Below, piece after piece: positions 8,571-17,400 of a DNA stretch of 64,000 nt. Position 1 is the first letter of the stretch, and each line of letters starts with the position of its first letter. Under the pieces are notes generated by a model, which made no database searches, had not been told where the DNA came from, and saw nothing but the letters and a program-made list of their open reading frames with translations. This DNA is from Nitrobacter vulgaris (GTDB lineage Bacteria > Pseudomonadota > Alphaproteobacteria > Rhizobiales > Xanthobacteraceae): assembly GCF_031453995.1 (NCBI RefSeq), contig NZ_JAVDPZ010000002.1, positions 62,001-126,000 on the forward strand. The letters run 5' to 3'. The translations under genes were made by a program, and so were the position numbers.

Positions 8571-9034
8571 AGCTGTCACCGATCCATTGGTTCCAGCGCA
8601 TTTTCGAGCCGCTGGGCTAAACGGGTGGTAAAGTTGTCCTGAGAAAGCAGGTAAATAGCCGCACAAATTGCGACGATCGTTCAAAATTGCTTACCCATCG
8701 TCAATGGAGCTTAAATGGGCTTTGCTGACTTTCTGGAGGGGCAGAAGGAGTCGGTTAACCACTAACTGGGCGGTTGATCTCGCTCGTTAGCCGTTTCAGG
8801 AGAAATTACGATCTTGCGGTGAGGCGAATACAAACCCATACTTAAACCGTCCGGGCCAGCCGACGTTCACACAGGGATGAGCGGCCCTATACGTCGCAGC
8901 TTGACGCGGCGCGCGGTAACTTGGCCGGGGCCGTCGTTGATCGTGAAAAGATATCGAACGCTTGAGCCATGTTGAAGCTGCCTGTCATTCAAATATCTGG
9001 ATCGTGCGTGAGGGATGTCCCTTCAGCACCAAGA
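8571..9034. other. 464-bp intergenic region between divergent TadG-like and clpS genes
   Basis: Must hold the promoters of both flanking genes. I see no RNA gene, repeat or convincing open frame here. In-frame upstream extension of clpS to 8969 is possible but lacks family similarity. Confidence 0.5.
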
Positions 9035-9367
9035 ATGAGTGAAGACGAAGACCGCGTCGGCGGCCAGGGCGATCCAGCCGCGTCGGTCCTCACCAAAGTC
9101 AGACCGAAGACGAAACGTCCCAGTCTTTATCGTGTGCTCATATTGAATGACGACTACACACCGATGGAGTTCGTCGTTCACGTCCTCGAGAAGTTCTTTC
9201 AAAAGGATCTGGAGGCCGCCACCCAGATCATGCTGCATGTCCATCATCACGGTATCGGCGAATGCGGCGTGTTCACCTACGAGGTTGCCGAGACCAAGGT
9301 CACGCAGGTGATGGATTTCGCGCGCAAGCACCAGCATCCGCTGCAATGCGTGATGGAAAAAAAGTAA
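9035..9367 (+). CDS. clpS: ClpS, ATP-dependent Clp protease adaptor
   Basis: Adaptor that recognises N-degron substrates (N-terminal Leu, Phe, Tyr, Trp) and delivers them to ClpAP. The 110-residue protein has a flexible charged N-terminus (residues 1-30), then the core motif LNDDYTPMEFVVHVL (the NDD and M line the N-degron pocket), the HHHGIGECGVFTYEVAETK block and the final HPLQC. ATG 9035 gives a family-normal length; a start at 8969 would add 22 unusual residues. clpA follows 243 bases downstream on the same strand, the standard arrangement. That gap shows no other gene. Confidence 0.95.
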   Translation: MSEDEDRVGGQGDPAASVLTKVRPKTKRPSLYRVLILNDDYTPMEFVVHVLEKFFQKDLEAATQIMLHVHHHGIGECGVFTYEVAETKVTQVMDFARKHQHPLQCVMEKK

Positions 9368-9610
9368 CTGCGCCAACCCGATTAGTCGGAACGATTTTTT
9401 TGCTTTCTGGTCAGGCCGGTTCAATCAGCGCGGCGGTTCGGCAAAGCTCATGATTCCCAAGCCTCTGTGCGATTCGCGTTGCCGCGCACTATGTTCGCGG
9501 AGACGGACCCTTCCCCCCGGGCGGTATATTACTATATTGTTGACGAAGGTTGTTGTTGCCTGACGGGGCGATGGCGATCATGATGGCCAAGAGACCCTAG
9601 AGGACGCGGA

Positions 9611-12019
9611 ATGCCAACTTTTTCTCAAAGCCTGGAACAATCCCTGCATCGGGCGCTCGCAATCGCAAATGAGCGGCATCATCAATACGCCACGCTTGAA
9701 CACCTTTTGCTATCGCTGGTCGACGATTCGGATGCGGCAGCGGTCATGCGGGCTTGCAGCGTAGATCTCGACAAGCTGCGCGGCAGCCTGGTGAACTATC
9801 TCGAGACCGAATTTGAGAATCTGGTCACGGCGGAAGCTGCTGACGACGCCAAGCCGACCGCTGGTTTTCAGCGCGTGATCCAGCGGGCTGTGATTCATGT
9901 GCAGTCGTCCGGCCGGGAGGAAGTGACGGGTGCAAACGTACTGATTGCGATTTTCGCCGAGCGCGAAAGCCATGCCGCCTACTTCCTGCAAGAGCAGGAT
10001 ATGACGCGCTACGACGCGGTGAATTACATCAGTCATGGCATTGCCAAACGCCCCGGCGTCTCCGAAGCGCGGCCGGTGCGCGGCGTCGACGAAGAGACCG
10101 AAACGAAGAGTGGCGACGATGCCAAGAAGAAGGGCGATGCGCTTGAAACCTACTGCGTCAATCTGAACAAGAAGGCGCGGGACGGCAAGATCGATCCGGT
10201 GGTCGGGCGAAATGCCGAGATCAACAGAGCGATCCAAGTGCTATGCCGCCGGCAGAAGAACAATCCGCTCTTTGTGGGCGACGCCGGTGTTGGTAAGACC
10301 GCGATTGCCGAAGGGTTGGCGAAGCGCATCGTCGACAGCGAAGTTCCCGAGGTGTTGGCGGCCGCGACCGTATTCTCCCTCGACATGGGAACACTGTTGG
10401 CCGGCACACGCTATCGCGGCGATTTCGAAGAACGATTGAAGCAGGTTCTCAAGGAACTCGAAGCCCATCCGAACGCAGTGCTGTTCATCGATGAGATTCA
10501 CACGGTGATCGGCGCGGGAGCGACCTCCGGCGGTGCCATGGACGCTTCCAATCTGCTCAAGCCTGCGCTGGCGTCGGGAGCGATCCGCTGCATGGGTTCA
10601 ACCACCTACAAGGAATACCGGCAGCATTTCGAGAAAGATCGCGCGCTGGTGCGGCGGTTCCAAAAGATCGACGTCAACGAACCGTCGGTCGAGGATGCCA
10701 TCGCCATTCTCAAGGGCCTCAAGCCGTATTTCGAAGACTACCACAAGCTGAAGTACACCAACGATGCGATCGAGGCGGCGGTGCAATTGTCGTCGCGGTA
10801 TATTCACGATCGCAAGCTGCCCGACAAAGCGATCGACGTGATCGACGAGTCCGGCGCGGCGCAGATGCTGGTTACCGAGAGCAAGCGGAAGAAGACGATC
10901 GGGATCAAGGAAATCGAGACGACGATCGCGGCCATGGCCCGGATCCCGCCCAAGAGCATGTCGAAGGATGACGCGGAGGTTCTCAAGCATCTTGAGCAGA
11001 CTCTCAAGCGCGTGGTGTTCGGACAGGATCGCGCGATCGAGGCTCTGACGGCGGCGATCAAGCTCGCGCGAGCCGGCTTGCGCGAGCCGGAAAAACCGAT
11101 CGGCTCCTACCTGTTCTCCGGCCCGACTGGCGTCGGCAAGACGGAGGTCGCCAAACAGCTTGCGGAGGCGCTCGGCGTCGAGCTGCTGCGCTTCGACATG
11201 TCCGAATATATGGAACGGCACACCGTTTCGCGGCTGATTGGTGCGCCTCCCGGCTATGTCGGTTTCGATCAGGGTGGTCTGCTGACTGATGGCGTTGATC
11301 AGCATCCGCATTCGGTGGTGCTGCTCGACGAAATCGAGAAGGCGCATCCGGACGTCTACAACGTGCTGTTGCAGATCATGGACCACGGGCGGCTTACCGA
11401 TCACCACGGCAAGCAGGTTAACTTCCGTAACGTGATCCTGATCATGACCACCAATGCGGGCGCTTCCGACATGGCGAAGGCTGCGTTCGGCTTCACGCGT
11501 AACAAGCGGGAAGGGGACGATCGCGAGGCGATCAACCGTCAGTTCTCGCCTGAGTTCCGTAACCGGCTCGACGCCACTGTCTCATTCGGCCATCTCAGCA
11601 CCGACGTAATTGGCTTGGTAGTTGAGAAGTTCGTGTTGCAACTCGAGGCACAGCTTGCGGATCGTTTTGTGACGATCGATCTTTCTGATCCGGCCAAAGC
11701 CTGGTTGGTCGAGCACGGCTACGACGAGCAAATGGGTGCCCGGCCGATGGCGCGGGTGATCCAAGAGCACATCAAGAAGCCGCTGGCAGACGAGGTGCTG
11801 TTCGGCAAGCTCAAGGGTGGCGGCCACGTCCGCGTCGTTCTCGTCAAGGACGAAGCGGTCGCGGGCGTCGATCTCGAGAAGATCGGTTTCGAGTTCCTTG
11901 ATGGGCCGGTCACACCCAAACCAGAGAAACTTCCGGGCGCCCGCAAGCGGACACCGCCGCGCAAACCCAAGCCTGGCGGCGGAGGGCTCACGTCGAAGGA
12001 ACCGCTCCTCAAAGTCTGA
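9611..12019 (+). CDS. clpA: ClpA, ATPase subunit of the ClpAP protease
   Basis: Hexameric AAA+ unfoldase that feeds proteins into ClpP. The 802 residues show the Clp N-domain repeats (residues 1-150), an AAA+ D1 module with Walker A GDAGVGKTAIAEG and Walker B VLFIDEIHTV, and a D2 module with Walker A GPTGVGKTEVAKQ and Walker B VVLLDEIEKAH, then the D2 small domain. The absence of a ClpB-type middle coiled coil marks it as ClpA. The last 35 or so residues (Pro/Lys/Arg/Gly-rich) are a lineage-specific tail. GAGG precedes the ATG. It works with ClpS encoded just upstream; clpP is not in the window. Confidence 0.97.
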   Translation: MPTFSQSLEQSLHRALAIANERHHQYATLEHLLLSLVDDSDAAAVMRACSVDLDKLRGSLVNYLETEFENLVTAEAADDAKPTAGFQRVIQRAVIHVQSSGREEVTGANVLIAIFAERESHAAYFLQEQDMTRYDAVNYISHGIAKRPGVSEARPVRGVDEETETKSGDDAKKKGDALETYCVNLNKKARDGKIDPVVGRNAEINRAIQVLCRRQKNNPLFVGDAGVGKTAIAEGLAKRIVDSEVPEVLAAATVFSLDMGTLLAGTRYRGDFEERLKQVLKELEAHPNAVLFIDEIHTVIGAGATSGGAMDASNLLKPALASGAIRCMGSTTYKEYRQHFEKDRALVRRFQKIDVNEPSVEDAIAILKGLKPYFEDYHKLKYTNDAIEAAVQLSSRYIHDRKLPDKAIDVIDESGAAQMLVTESKRKKTIGIKEIETTIAAMARIPPKSMSKDDAEVLKHLEQTLKRVVFGQDRAIEALTAAIKLARAGLREPEKPIGSYLFSGPTGVGKTEVAKQLAEALGVELLRFDMSEYMERHTVSRLIGAPPGYVGFDQGGLLTDGVDQHPHSVVLLDEIEKAHPDVYNVLLQIMDHGRLTDHHGKQVNFRNVILIMTTNAGASDMAKAAFGFTRNKREGDDREAINRQFSPEFRNRLDATVSFGHLSTDVIGLVVEKFVLQLEAQLADRFVTIDLSDPAKAWLVEHGYDEQMGARPMARVIQEHIKKPLADEVLFGKLKGGGHVRVVLVKDEAVAGVDLEKIGFEFLDGPVTPKPEKLPGARKRTPPRKPKPGGGGLTSKEPLLKV

Positions 12020-12037
12020 CCGCGGATACGAAAAAAC

Positions 12038-12067
12038 AAACGGCCGGCACGAAAGTGCCGGCCGTTT
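12038..12067 (+). terminator. Rho-independent terminator of clpA
   Basis: Perfect 13-bp stem (AAACGGCCGGCAC / GTGCCGGCCGTTT) closed by a stable GAAA tetraloop and ending in a short T run. It begins 18 bases after the clpA stop. Confidence 0.9.
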
Positions 12068-12098
12068 TGCCTTGTTCATGGGCTTGAGCGATAGAGCC

Positions 12099-12158
12099 AT
12101 TCCGGCTTTGAAATCAAAGCCGGAATCTACGCGAACCGGTATCCACTTCGCTCGAAAT
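12099..12158. repeat. Interspersed intergenic repeat, copy B, with embedded hairpin
   Basis: A perfect 12-bp hairpin (ATTCCGGCTTTG, loop AAAT, CAAAGCCGGAAT; 12099-12126) followed by GCGAACCGGTATCCACTTCG and CTCGAAA. The second half matches the end of copy A at 4232-4254. It lies between the convergent clpA and rplI genes. Confidence 0.6.
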
Positions 12159-12276
12159 ACGACGGTGTGGACGCAGAAGCGCGCATCCACAGTCTTGTTG
12201 AGGCGATTGCGACGGCGGTCAGGAACTTCTGACGAGCTTGACAAAAAGACGCGAGCGCCGCTCGTGAGAACGGGAT

Positions 12277-12882
12277 TTATCTCTCCTCAGTGTTCTGCTC
12301 GTCACCCGTGGCTGGCTCGTCATGTTGTGCTTCCGGATCAAAGAATTCGCCGGCGGCGGCGATCGCTTCGGCGGCGGCGTCGCGATCCTCCTGTCGGGTA
12401 CTGATGTCCTCGCCGCGCTGGATGCGTTCGGCTTCGTCGACGCTGCGGGCGACAGTCACCGTGATTTCAGCCTCAACTTCCGGGTGGACCGCGACCGTCA
12501 GCTTCTGCTTACCTATCGTCTTGATCGGCGCATCTAGCCAGACCTGGGGGCGGGTGACGATAATGCCGTCGGCGGCCAACGAAGCGACGATGTCGCGGAC
12601 GGTGACCGAACCGAACAGCTGGCCGGTTTCGGAAGCCTGGCGGATAATGACAATGTCGCGTCCGTTGATCTTCTCGGCGACGTTGGCGGCTTCGCCCTTG
12701 GCCTTGATGTTGTTAGCTTCAAGCTCGGCTTTCATGCCGTCGTATTTGGCTCGATTTTCGGCGGTCGCGCGCAGGGCCTTGCCGCGTCGGAGAAGAAAGT
12801 TGCGGGCGAAACCGTCCTTAACCTTCACGACCTCGCCCATCTGCCCAAGCTTGGCTACACGTTCCAGCAGAATGACTTCCAT
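12277..12882 (-). CDS. rplI: Ribosomal protein bL9
   Basis: Large-subunit protein that binds 23S rRNA near the L1 stalk and helps hold the reading frame. The N-domain begins with the classic MEVILLERVAKLGQMGEVVKVKDGFARN signature split across residues 1-28, followed by FLLRRGKAL; a long helix and the C-terminal RNA-binding domain follow. At 201 residues it is longer than the E. coli protein because of an acidic Glu/Asp/Ala-rich tail, as is usual in this family of bacteria. AGAGGA precedes the ATG. It is last in the rpsF-rpsR-(DUF2232)-rplI cluster. Confidence 0.97.
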   Translation of the reverse strand: MEVILLERVAKLGQMGEVVKVKDGFARNFLLRRGKALRATAENRAKYDGMKAELEANNIKAKGEAANVAEKINGRDIVIIRQASETGQLFGSVTVRDIVASLAADGIIVTRPQVWLDAPIKTIGKQKLTVAVHPEVEAEITVTVARSVDEAERIQRGEDISTRQEDRDAAAEAIAAAGEFFDPEAQHDEPATGDEQNTEER

Positions 12883-12921
12883 ATTCGATCCTCTTGTTCG
12901 GTGTTGAGTAACTGTATTGAG

Positions 12922-13908
12922 TCACGATTTCGGCGCGAGCGGCGGAGGCCTGTGCCGTTGCAGGTAACGTTGCCGAAATCCAAAAATGGCGTCTGCGATG
13001 CCGATGCCTACAATCGTGACGACGGGCCATACGAACATCAGCACGACGGCGTAGACCGAGCCGAGCCATAGCCCACGGTTCCGCATCGTTAGGGTGATCG
13101 TGTGCAATACGGCGAAACCTACCAGCGCATACGTCATCATCAGACACGCGGTAACGATCTGGGCCAGGATCGCAGGCAAGCCGCCGACGAAGCACATCGC
13201 CAGCGCGACCATCATCGCAACCAGAGCCATCGGCGGAAGCGTCGTTGTCCTCATGTCGGGCCAGGGGCGCCGCAGCCGGCCGGAGGTGGCGGTGACTTTG
13301 GCCGCCAGCCACATATTGAGCGTCAGCGTCGCCATAGCAATCGTTGCGGCAGCGGCAGGGGCAATGGCCACAAACGCATCGACGACCTCCGAGGCCCGAT
13401 CGCGTGACGCTGCATCCTGCACATTGGCGATGCGTACCAAACCGCGCCGCAGGGTATCCGTAATCGTCGATGCGTCGGAGCCAAGCGTAAGAAGCGCGGC
13501 GGTCGTGGTCAGCGCGGCGAAGCAGGCAATCCAGATCAGTATGCGTCCAATTGGATACCAGTCGACCGGGTACAGAGCGGGCGGCACTGCGTCGGTGCTT
13601 TGCGGCGACGTATCCGCGATGACCGGGCGGCCGAGCAGCACCAGATGTCCCAGCCACCACGCGGGCAGCGCGACAGTCAGCACGAAAGCTGCGGAATACG
13701 GCGGACCGAACAAGACGCCAAGGCTGGCGCCGGCAATAGCGCCGCCGATAGCTGCGCAGGTCGGACCCCATCCCATTGCCGCGACCATCAGCGGCAATGG
13801 AGCCAGATAGAACAACAGCAGCGAGATCAGCGCGCCCGAAATGATCGACGCGAACATCAGCGCGGAGGCGCATCCGGCTGCGACCGCAATGAGGAGGTTC
13901 ATAGTCAT
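12922..13908 (-). CDS. DUF2232 (YybS-like) multi-pass membrane protein
   Basis: A very hydrophobic protein of 328 residues with about eight membrane segments spread along its length. DUF2232/YybS-type proteins commonly lie between rpsR and rplI in Alphaproteobacteria, exactly the position here (39 bases before rplI). Function is unknown; an energy-coupling or transporter-like role has been suggested for related families. The overlapping 351-residue frame at 12818-13873 in another phase is Arg-rich and is an artefact. Confidence 0.78.
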   Translation of the reverse strand: MTMNLLIAVAAGCASALMFASIISGALISLLLFYLAPLPLMVAAMGWGPTCAAIGGAIAGASLGVLFGPPYSAAFVLTVALPAWWLGHLVLLGRPVIADTSPQSTDAVPPALYPVDWYPIGRILIWIACFAALTTTAALLTLGSDASTITDTLRRGLVRIANVQDAASRDRASEVVDAFVAIAPAAAATIAMATLTLNMWLAAKVTATSGRLRRPWPDMRTTTLPPMALVAMMVALAMCFVGGLPAILAQIVTACLMMTYALVGFAVLHTITLTMRNRGLWLGSVYAVVLMFVWPVVTIVGIGIADAIFGFRQRYLQRHRPPPLAPKS

Positions 13909-14009
13909 CAGCTGTCCCGCTCCTCTCGAGCGGTTAGAGGTCTCGTCCGAGCCCCAACCATCGGCCTCCGGAATAACCCCGAAGCCTTATGAAACATAAC
14001 GATGATAGA

Positions 14010-14029
14010 CGCCGGCGATGCCGCCGGCG
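14010..14029. repeat. Short GC-rich hairpin after rpsR
   Basis: Two copies of the self-complementary octamer CGCCGGCG separated by ATGC form an 8-bp hairpin 8 bases after the rpsR stop, reading the minus strand. There is no clear T run, so it may be a weak terminator, attenuator or mRNA-stabilising element between rpsR and the DUF2232 gene. Confidence 0.4.
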
Positions 14030-14037
14030 ACCGTGAA

Positions 14038-14277
14038 TTACCGGATAACGTAAGGAAGTAGACCGAGGAAACGCGCACGCTTGACCGCGCGCGCGAGCTC
14101 ACGCTGCTTCTTGGCGGATACAGCGGTGATGCGGCTCGGCACGATCTTGCCGCGCTCGGAGACGTAACGCATCAACAGCTTGGAATCCTTGTAATCGAGT
14201 TTCGGCGCATTCGCACCCGTGAACGGGCAGGTCTTGCGGCGGCGGAAAAATGGACGGCGTGCACCGGCATCAGCCAT
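14038..14277 (-). CDS. rpsR: Ribosomal protein bS18
   Basis: Small-subunit protein that pairs with bS6 on the 30S platform. 79 residues, the usual length, with the basic N-terminus RRPFFRRRKTCPF and the family motifs DYKD, LLMRYVSERGKI, ITAVSAKKQRELARAVKRAR and FLGLLPYV. It lies 5 bases downstream of rpsF, so the two are translated together. Confidence 0.98.
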   Translation of the reverse strand: MADAGARRPFFRRRKTCPFTGANAPKLDYKDSKLLMRYVSERGKIVPSRITAVSAKKQRELARAVKRARFLGLLPYVIR

Positions 14278-14282
14278 GATTC

Positions 14283-14702
14283 TTACTCCTCAACCACTGC
14301 GTTGGCGTCATCGCGCGGTCTGCGCGGACCGCGGTCGCCACGGAAACCGCCGCCGCGATCGTCACGCTCACGGTCGCGATCGGCCTTGCGCATCATCGCC
14401 GAAGGACCTTCTTCATGTTCTTCGACCCGCACGGTGAGATAGCGGATGACGTCTTCGTGGATGCGTTCCTGGCGCTCGATCTCATTGACGACCGTGGCCG
14501 GCCCATCGATATTGAGCAGCACGAAATGCGCTTTGCGGTTTTTCTTCATGCGGTAGGTGAGCGAACGTACGCCCCAGTTCTCGGTCTTGGTGACCTTGCC
14601 CCCCAATCCCGTGATCACGCCCGTGATCTGGTTGGTCAATTCCTCGACCTGCTGGGAACTCGCATCTTGGCGCGCGAGAAAAACATGCTCATAGAGAGGC
14701 AT
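14283..14702 (-). CDS. rpsF: Ribosomal protein bS6
   Basis: Binds bS18 and 16S rRNA on the 30S platform. 139 residues: the conserved N-terminus MPLYEHVFLARQD, the central GWGVRSLTYRMKK-like block (here NWGVRSLTYRMKKNRKAHF) and RYLTVRVEEHEEG. A 45-residue Arg/Asp/Gly-rich tail follows, as is common in Rhizobiales. Start at 14702 because GAGGAAAGG sits 7 bases upstream; the frame can be read back to 14828, but that part is not S6-like. First gene of the minus-strand ribosomal cluster. Confidence 0.97.
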   Translation of the reverse strand: MPLYEHVFLARQDASSQQVEELTNQITGVITGLGGKVTKTENWGVRSLTYRMKKNRKAHFVLLNIDGPATVVNEIERQERIHEDVIRYLTVRVEEHEEGPSAMMRKADRDRERDDRGGGFRGDRGPRRPRDDANAVVEE

Positions 14703-15074
14703 GGATGTCCTTTCCTCAAGTTGGCGCGGACCCCGGCGGCAAGCCCTTCGAGACCTTTGGAAAGGACTCGGGATAAGCTCAGAAGGCGGAAGCACGGGAC
14801 GACGGGCCGATGGGCCCTGCCGCATCAATATCGCCTGACAGGTGAAATTGCTGAGACCGTCCGTTCAGCTCCCGGCCGGGATCTGCGGATGGCGCGGGTT
14901 ATACGGATATTCGGGCCGGTTGCAAGAGATAACGGCGTCGCCGGCTCGCGGTCTAAGCCATCAAACCACGAAGCTCAGAGACCGCCGCAAGCAGTTGATG
15001 AGCCTAGCAACCACCTGTCTTGACATCATTCGGCGCGCGGTGTCTCTCCGCTCGGGGTTTCAAGGGGCGAGCGT

Positions 15075-16034
15075 ATGACCGCGGCATTCACTTTTCCGGG
15101 GCAGGGTTCCCAGACCGTAGGTATGGGCAAGGCGCTGGCCGAGGCTTTTCACGTCGCAAAAGCTGTTTTTGACGAGGTGGATGCGGCCCTCGGCGAAAAG
15201 CTGACCGCCACCATCTGGGATGGGCCTGCTGAAACCCTGCAATTGACCGAGAATGCCCAGCCGGCCTTGATGGCAGTCTCTATTGCCACTCTCCGCGTAC
15301 TCGAAGCCGAGGCCGGATTTTCGGTGGCACGGGATGCCGCCTTCGTGGCCGGACATTCGCTCGGAGAATATTCCGCGCTGGCGGCCGCGGGCAGCCTGAG
15401 CATCGCGGATACAGCGCGGCTACTGCGGACGCGTGGCCTCGCCATGCAGAAGGCGGTTCCGGTCGGTGCTGGCGCTATGGCGGCGCTATTGGGCCTTGAT
15501 TATGAAGCCGCGGTCGCCGTTGCCGACGAAGCCGCGCAGGGTCAGGTCTGCCAGGCCGCGAACGACAATGGTGGCGGACAGGTTGTCGTGTCCGGCGACA
15601 AGGAGGCGGTTCATCGGGCAGTCGAGATCGCGAAGACCAAAGGCGCCAAGCGCGCGATGCTGCTGCCGGTGTCGGCGCCGTTTCATTGCAGGCTGATGCA
15701 ACCCGCGGCCGACGCGATGGCGAAGGCACTAGCTGACGTGGCGATCAGCACGCCGGCGGTGCCAGTCATTTCCAACGTACTGGCCGCCCCGATCACGAAC
15801 CCTGACGAAATCCGCCGGCGGCTGATCGAGCAGGTGACAGGAACCGTCCGCTGGCGCGAGTCGGTCGCCTATATGGCCGAACACGGGGTGACGCGCTTTT
15901 TCGAGATCGGAGCCGGCAAGGTTCTGAGCGGGCTCGTCAAGCGCATAGCGGATGGCGCCATCGGCGTGGCCGTCGGCGGACCGAACGATATAGCGCAAGC
16001 CAAGGAAGCGCTGGCAGCCGCCCGCTCGGCTTAA
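15075..16034 (+). CDS. fabD: Malonyl-CoA:ACP transacylase
   Basis: Moves malonyl from CoA to acyl carrier protein, feeding type II fatty acid synthesis. 319 residues with the N-terminal FPGQGSQTVGMG loop, the nucleophile motif GHSLGEYSAL (Ser in GHSxG), an Arg in LLRTRGLAMQ, the catalytic His in SAPFHCRLM and the late VPVISNV and EIGAGKVLSGL blocks, all canonical. It opens the fabD-fabG-acpP-fabF cluster, with fabG 19 bases downstream. The 372-bp region upstream to rpsF shows no gene or RNA I can support. Confidence 0.97.
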   Translation: MTAAFTFPGQGSQTVGMGKALAEAFHVAKAVFDEVDAALGEKLTATIWDGPAETLQLTENAQPALMAVSIATLRVLEAEAGFSVARDAAFVAGHSLGEYSALAAAGSLSIADTARLLRTRGLAMQKAVPVGAGAMAALLGLDYEAAVAVADEAAQGQVCQAANDNGGGQVVVSGDKEAVHRAVEIAKTKGAKRAMLLPVSAPFHCRLMQPAADAMAKALADVAISTPAVPVISNVLAAPITNPDEIRRRLIEQVTGTVRWRESVAYMAEHGVTRFFEIGAGKVLSGLVKRIADGAIGVAVGGPNDIAQAKEALAAARSA

Positions 16035-16053
16035 ACAAGACAAAGGAGGAGCG

Positions 16054-16791
16054 ATGTTCGACTTGACCGATAGGACCGCGCTTGTGACAGGCGCAACCGG
16101 CGGTATCGGCGGCGCCATTGCGAAGGCGCTCCATGCGCAAGGAGCGACGGTTGCGATTTCCGGTACTCGTCGGGAGGTGCTGGAGGCGCTGGCGGGTACG
16201 CTTGGCGAGCGCGTTCATGTGCTGCCCTGCAATCTATCGGATGCGGCGGAGGTCGAAGCATTGGTGCCGGATGCCGAGAAGGCGATGGGACGCGTCGATA
16301 TTCTCGTCGCCAATGCGGGCGTCACACGGGACAACCTGTTTGTGCAATTGCGCGACGAGGATTGGGATGATGTGATCAGGATCAATCTGACAGCGACATT
16401 CCGCCTGGCGCGCGCGGCGACAAAACTGATGATGCGCAAACGCTTCGGCCGCATCATCGCGATCACCTCGGTGGTCGGCGTCACCGGAAATCCGGGGCAG
16501 GGGAATTACACCGCATCGAAAGCCGGACTGATCGGCATGATCAAAACGCTAGGCGCGGAATACGCGAAGCGCGGGGTGACAGCCAATTGCATTGCACCCG
16601 GATTTATCGCAACAGCGATGACCGACGCGCTGAGCGAGAAACAGCGAGAGACGATTCTGACGAAAGTCCCCGCGGCCCGCCTCGGAACGCCGGAAGATAT
16701 TGCGGCGGCGGCGGTCTATCTGAGTTCGAACGAAGCGGCCTACGTGACGGGGCAGACGATTCATGTCAATGGCGGAATGGCAATGATTTGA
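16054..16791 (+). CDS. fabG: 3-oxoacyl-ACP reductase
   Basis: NADPH-dependent reduction of 3-ketoacyl-ACP in fatty acid elongation; short-chain dehydrogenase. 245 residues: cofactor loop TGATGGIGGAIA (residues 10-21), NAG in LVANAGVTRDN, catalytic Ser region ITSVVGVTGN and the Tyr-x-x-x-Lys pair in YTASKAG, then IAPGFIATAMT. A strong AAAGGAGGAG ribosome-binding site precedes the ATG. It is in the fab cluster with acpP 274 bases downstream; that gap contains the probable acpP promoter. Confidence 0.97.
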   Translation: MFDLTDRTALVTGATGGIGGAIAKALHAQGATVAISGTRREVLEALAGTLGERVHVLPCNLSDAAEVEALVPDAEKAMGRVDILVANAGVTRDNLFVQLRDEDWDDVIRINLTATFRLARAATKLMMRKRFGRIIAITSVVGVTGNPGQGNYTASKAGLIGMIKTLGAEYAKRGVTANCIAPGFIATAMTDALSEKQRETILTKVPAARLGTPEDIAAAAVYLSSNEAAYVTGQTIHVNGGMAMI

Positions 16792-17065
16792 GGCGCTTTT
16801 AGCCCGTCTACCGGGGCTTGTGGTCAAGGCTTTCGATGTGTGATAACCGGACCAAGAACGGGTGGGCAAAGAACGCCATTGCAGGAATTTGAAACCCTGT
16901 ATATTGGCGGTGTGGCGGCTGCCGTCGTTTGCCGGTCCGCACCCGCACAAGGCGGAAAAGACCGAATCCTACACGACTGCAAATAGCGACAGGAATTAGC
17001 TAGTTTAATGCTCCACGATGGCTCGTTTGCGGTCGGGTCCAATTGAACAAGCGCGAGGTTTAATG

Positions 17066-17305
17066 ATGAGCGAGATTGGCGAGCGGGTTAAGAAGATCGT
17101 GGTCGAGCACCTTGGCGTAGAGCCCGAGAAAGTCGTCGAGAGTGCCAGCTTCATTGACGATCTTGGCGCAGACAGTCTCGATACGGTCGAGCTCGTGATG
17201 GCCTTCGAGGAAGAATTTGGCTGTGAGATTCCCGATGACGCGGCGGAGACGATCCTGACCGTCGGCGATGCCACAAAGTTTCTCGAGAAGAACGCGAAAA
17301 GCTGA
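17066..17305 (+). CDS. acpP: Acyl carrier protein
   Basis: Carries growing fatty acyl chains on a 4'-phosphopantetheine arm. 79 acidic residues with the modified Ser in GADSLDTVELVMAFE and the usual start MSEIGERVKKIV. Two ATGs are adjacent (17063 and 17066); the second gives the conserved N-terminus. A hairpin terminator at 17328-17366 separates it from fabF, consistent with acpP being made in much higher amounts than its neighbours. Confidence 0.98.
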   Translation: MSEIGERVKKIVVEHLGVEPEKVVESASFIDDLGADSLDTVELVMAFEEEFGCEIPDDAAETILTVGDATKFLEKNAKS

Positions 17306-17327
17306 CGCTCTTCCGCGATCTTACATG

Positions 17328-17366
17328 AAGCCGGACGGGTCGTGTTCGAACGGCCCACCGGCTTTT
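17328..17366 (+). terminator. Partial terminator between acpP and fabF
   Basis: Stem AAGCCGG / CCGGCTT with an inner GGGTCGT / ACGGCCC stem, ending in TTTT. It starts 22 bases after the acpP stop. Because fabF follows 34 bases later on the same strand it probably acts as an attenuator that sets the acpP:fabF ratio. Confidence 0.7.
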
Positions 17367-17400
17367 CCTTATGATTTGTAAGGAAGCTGGAGTTTTCCAG

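Noticed and set aside
12818..13873. 351-residue open frame on the minus strand overlapping the DUF2232 gene and rplI
   Set aside because: Extremely Arg/Asp-rich out-of-phase reading of the GC-rich membrane protein gene; no family motif and it runs into rplI.
14703..14830. S6:S18 autoregulatory RNA leader before rpsF
   Set aside because: The leader has CCG-containing text but I could not build the required stem and bulge with confidence.
15020..15025. TTGACA as -35 box of a fabD promoter
   Set aside because: No acceptable -10 at 16-18 bases downstream.
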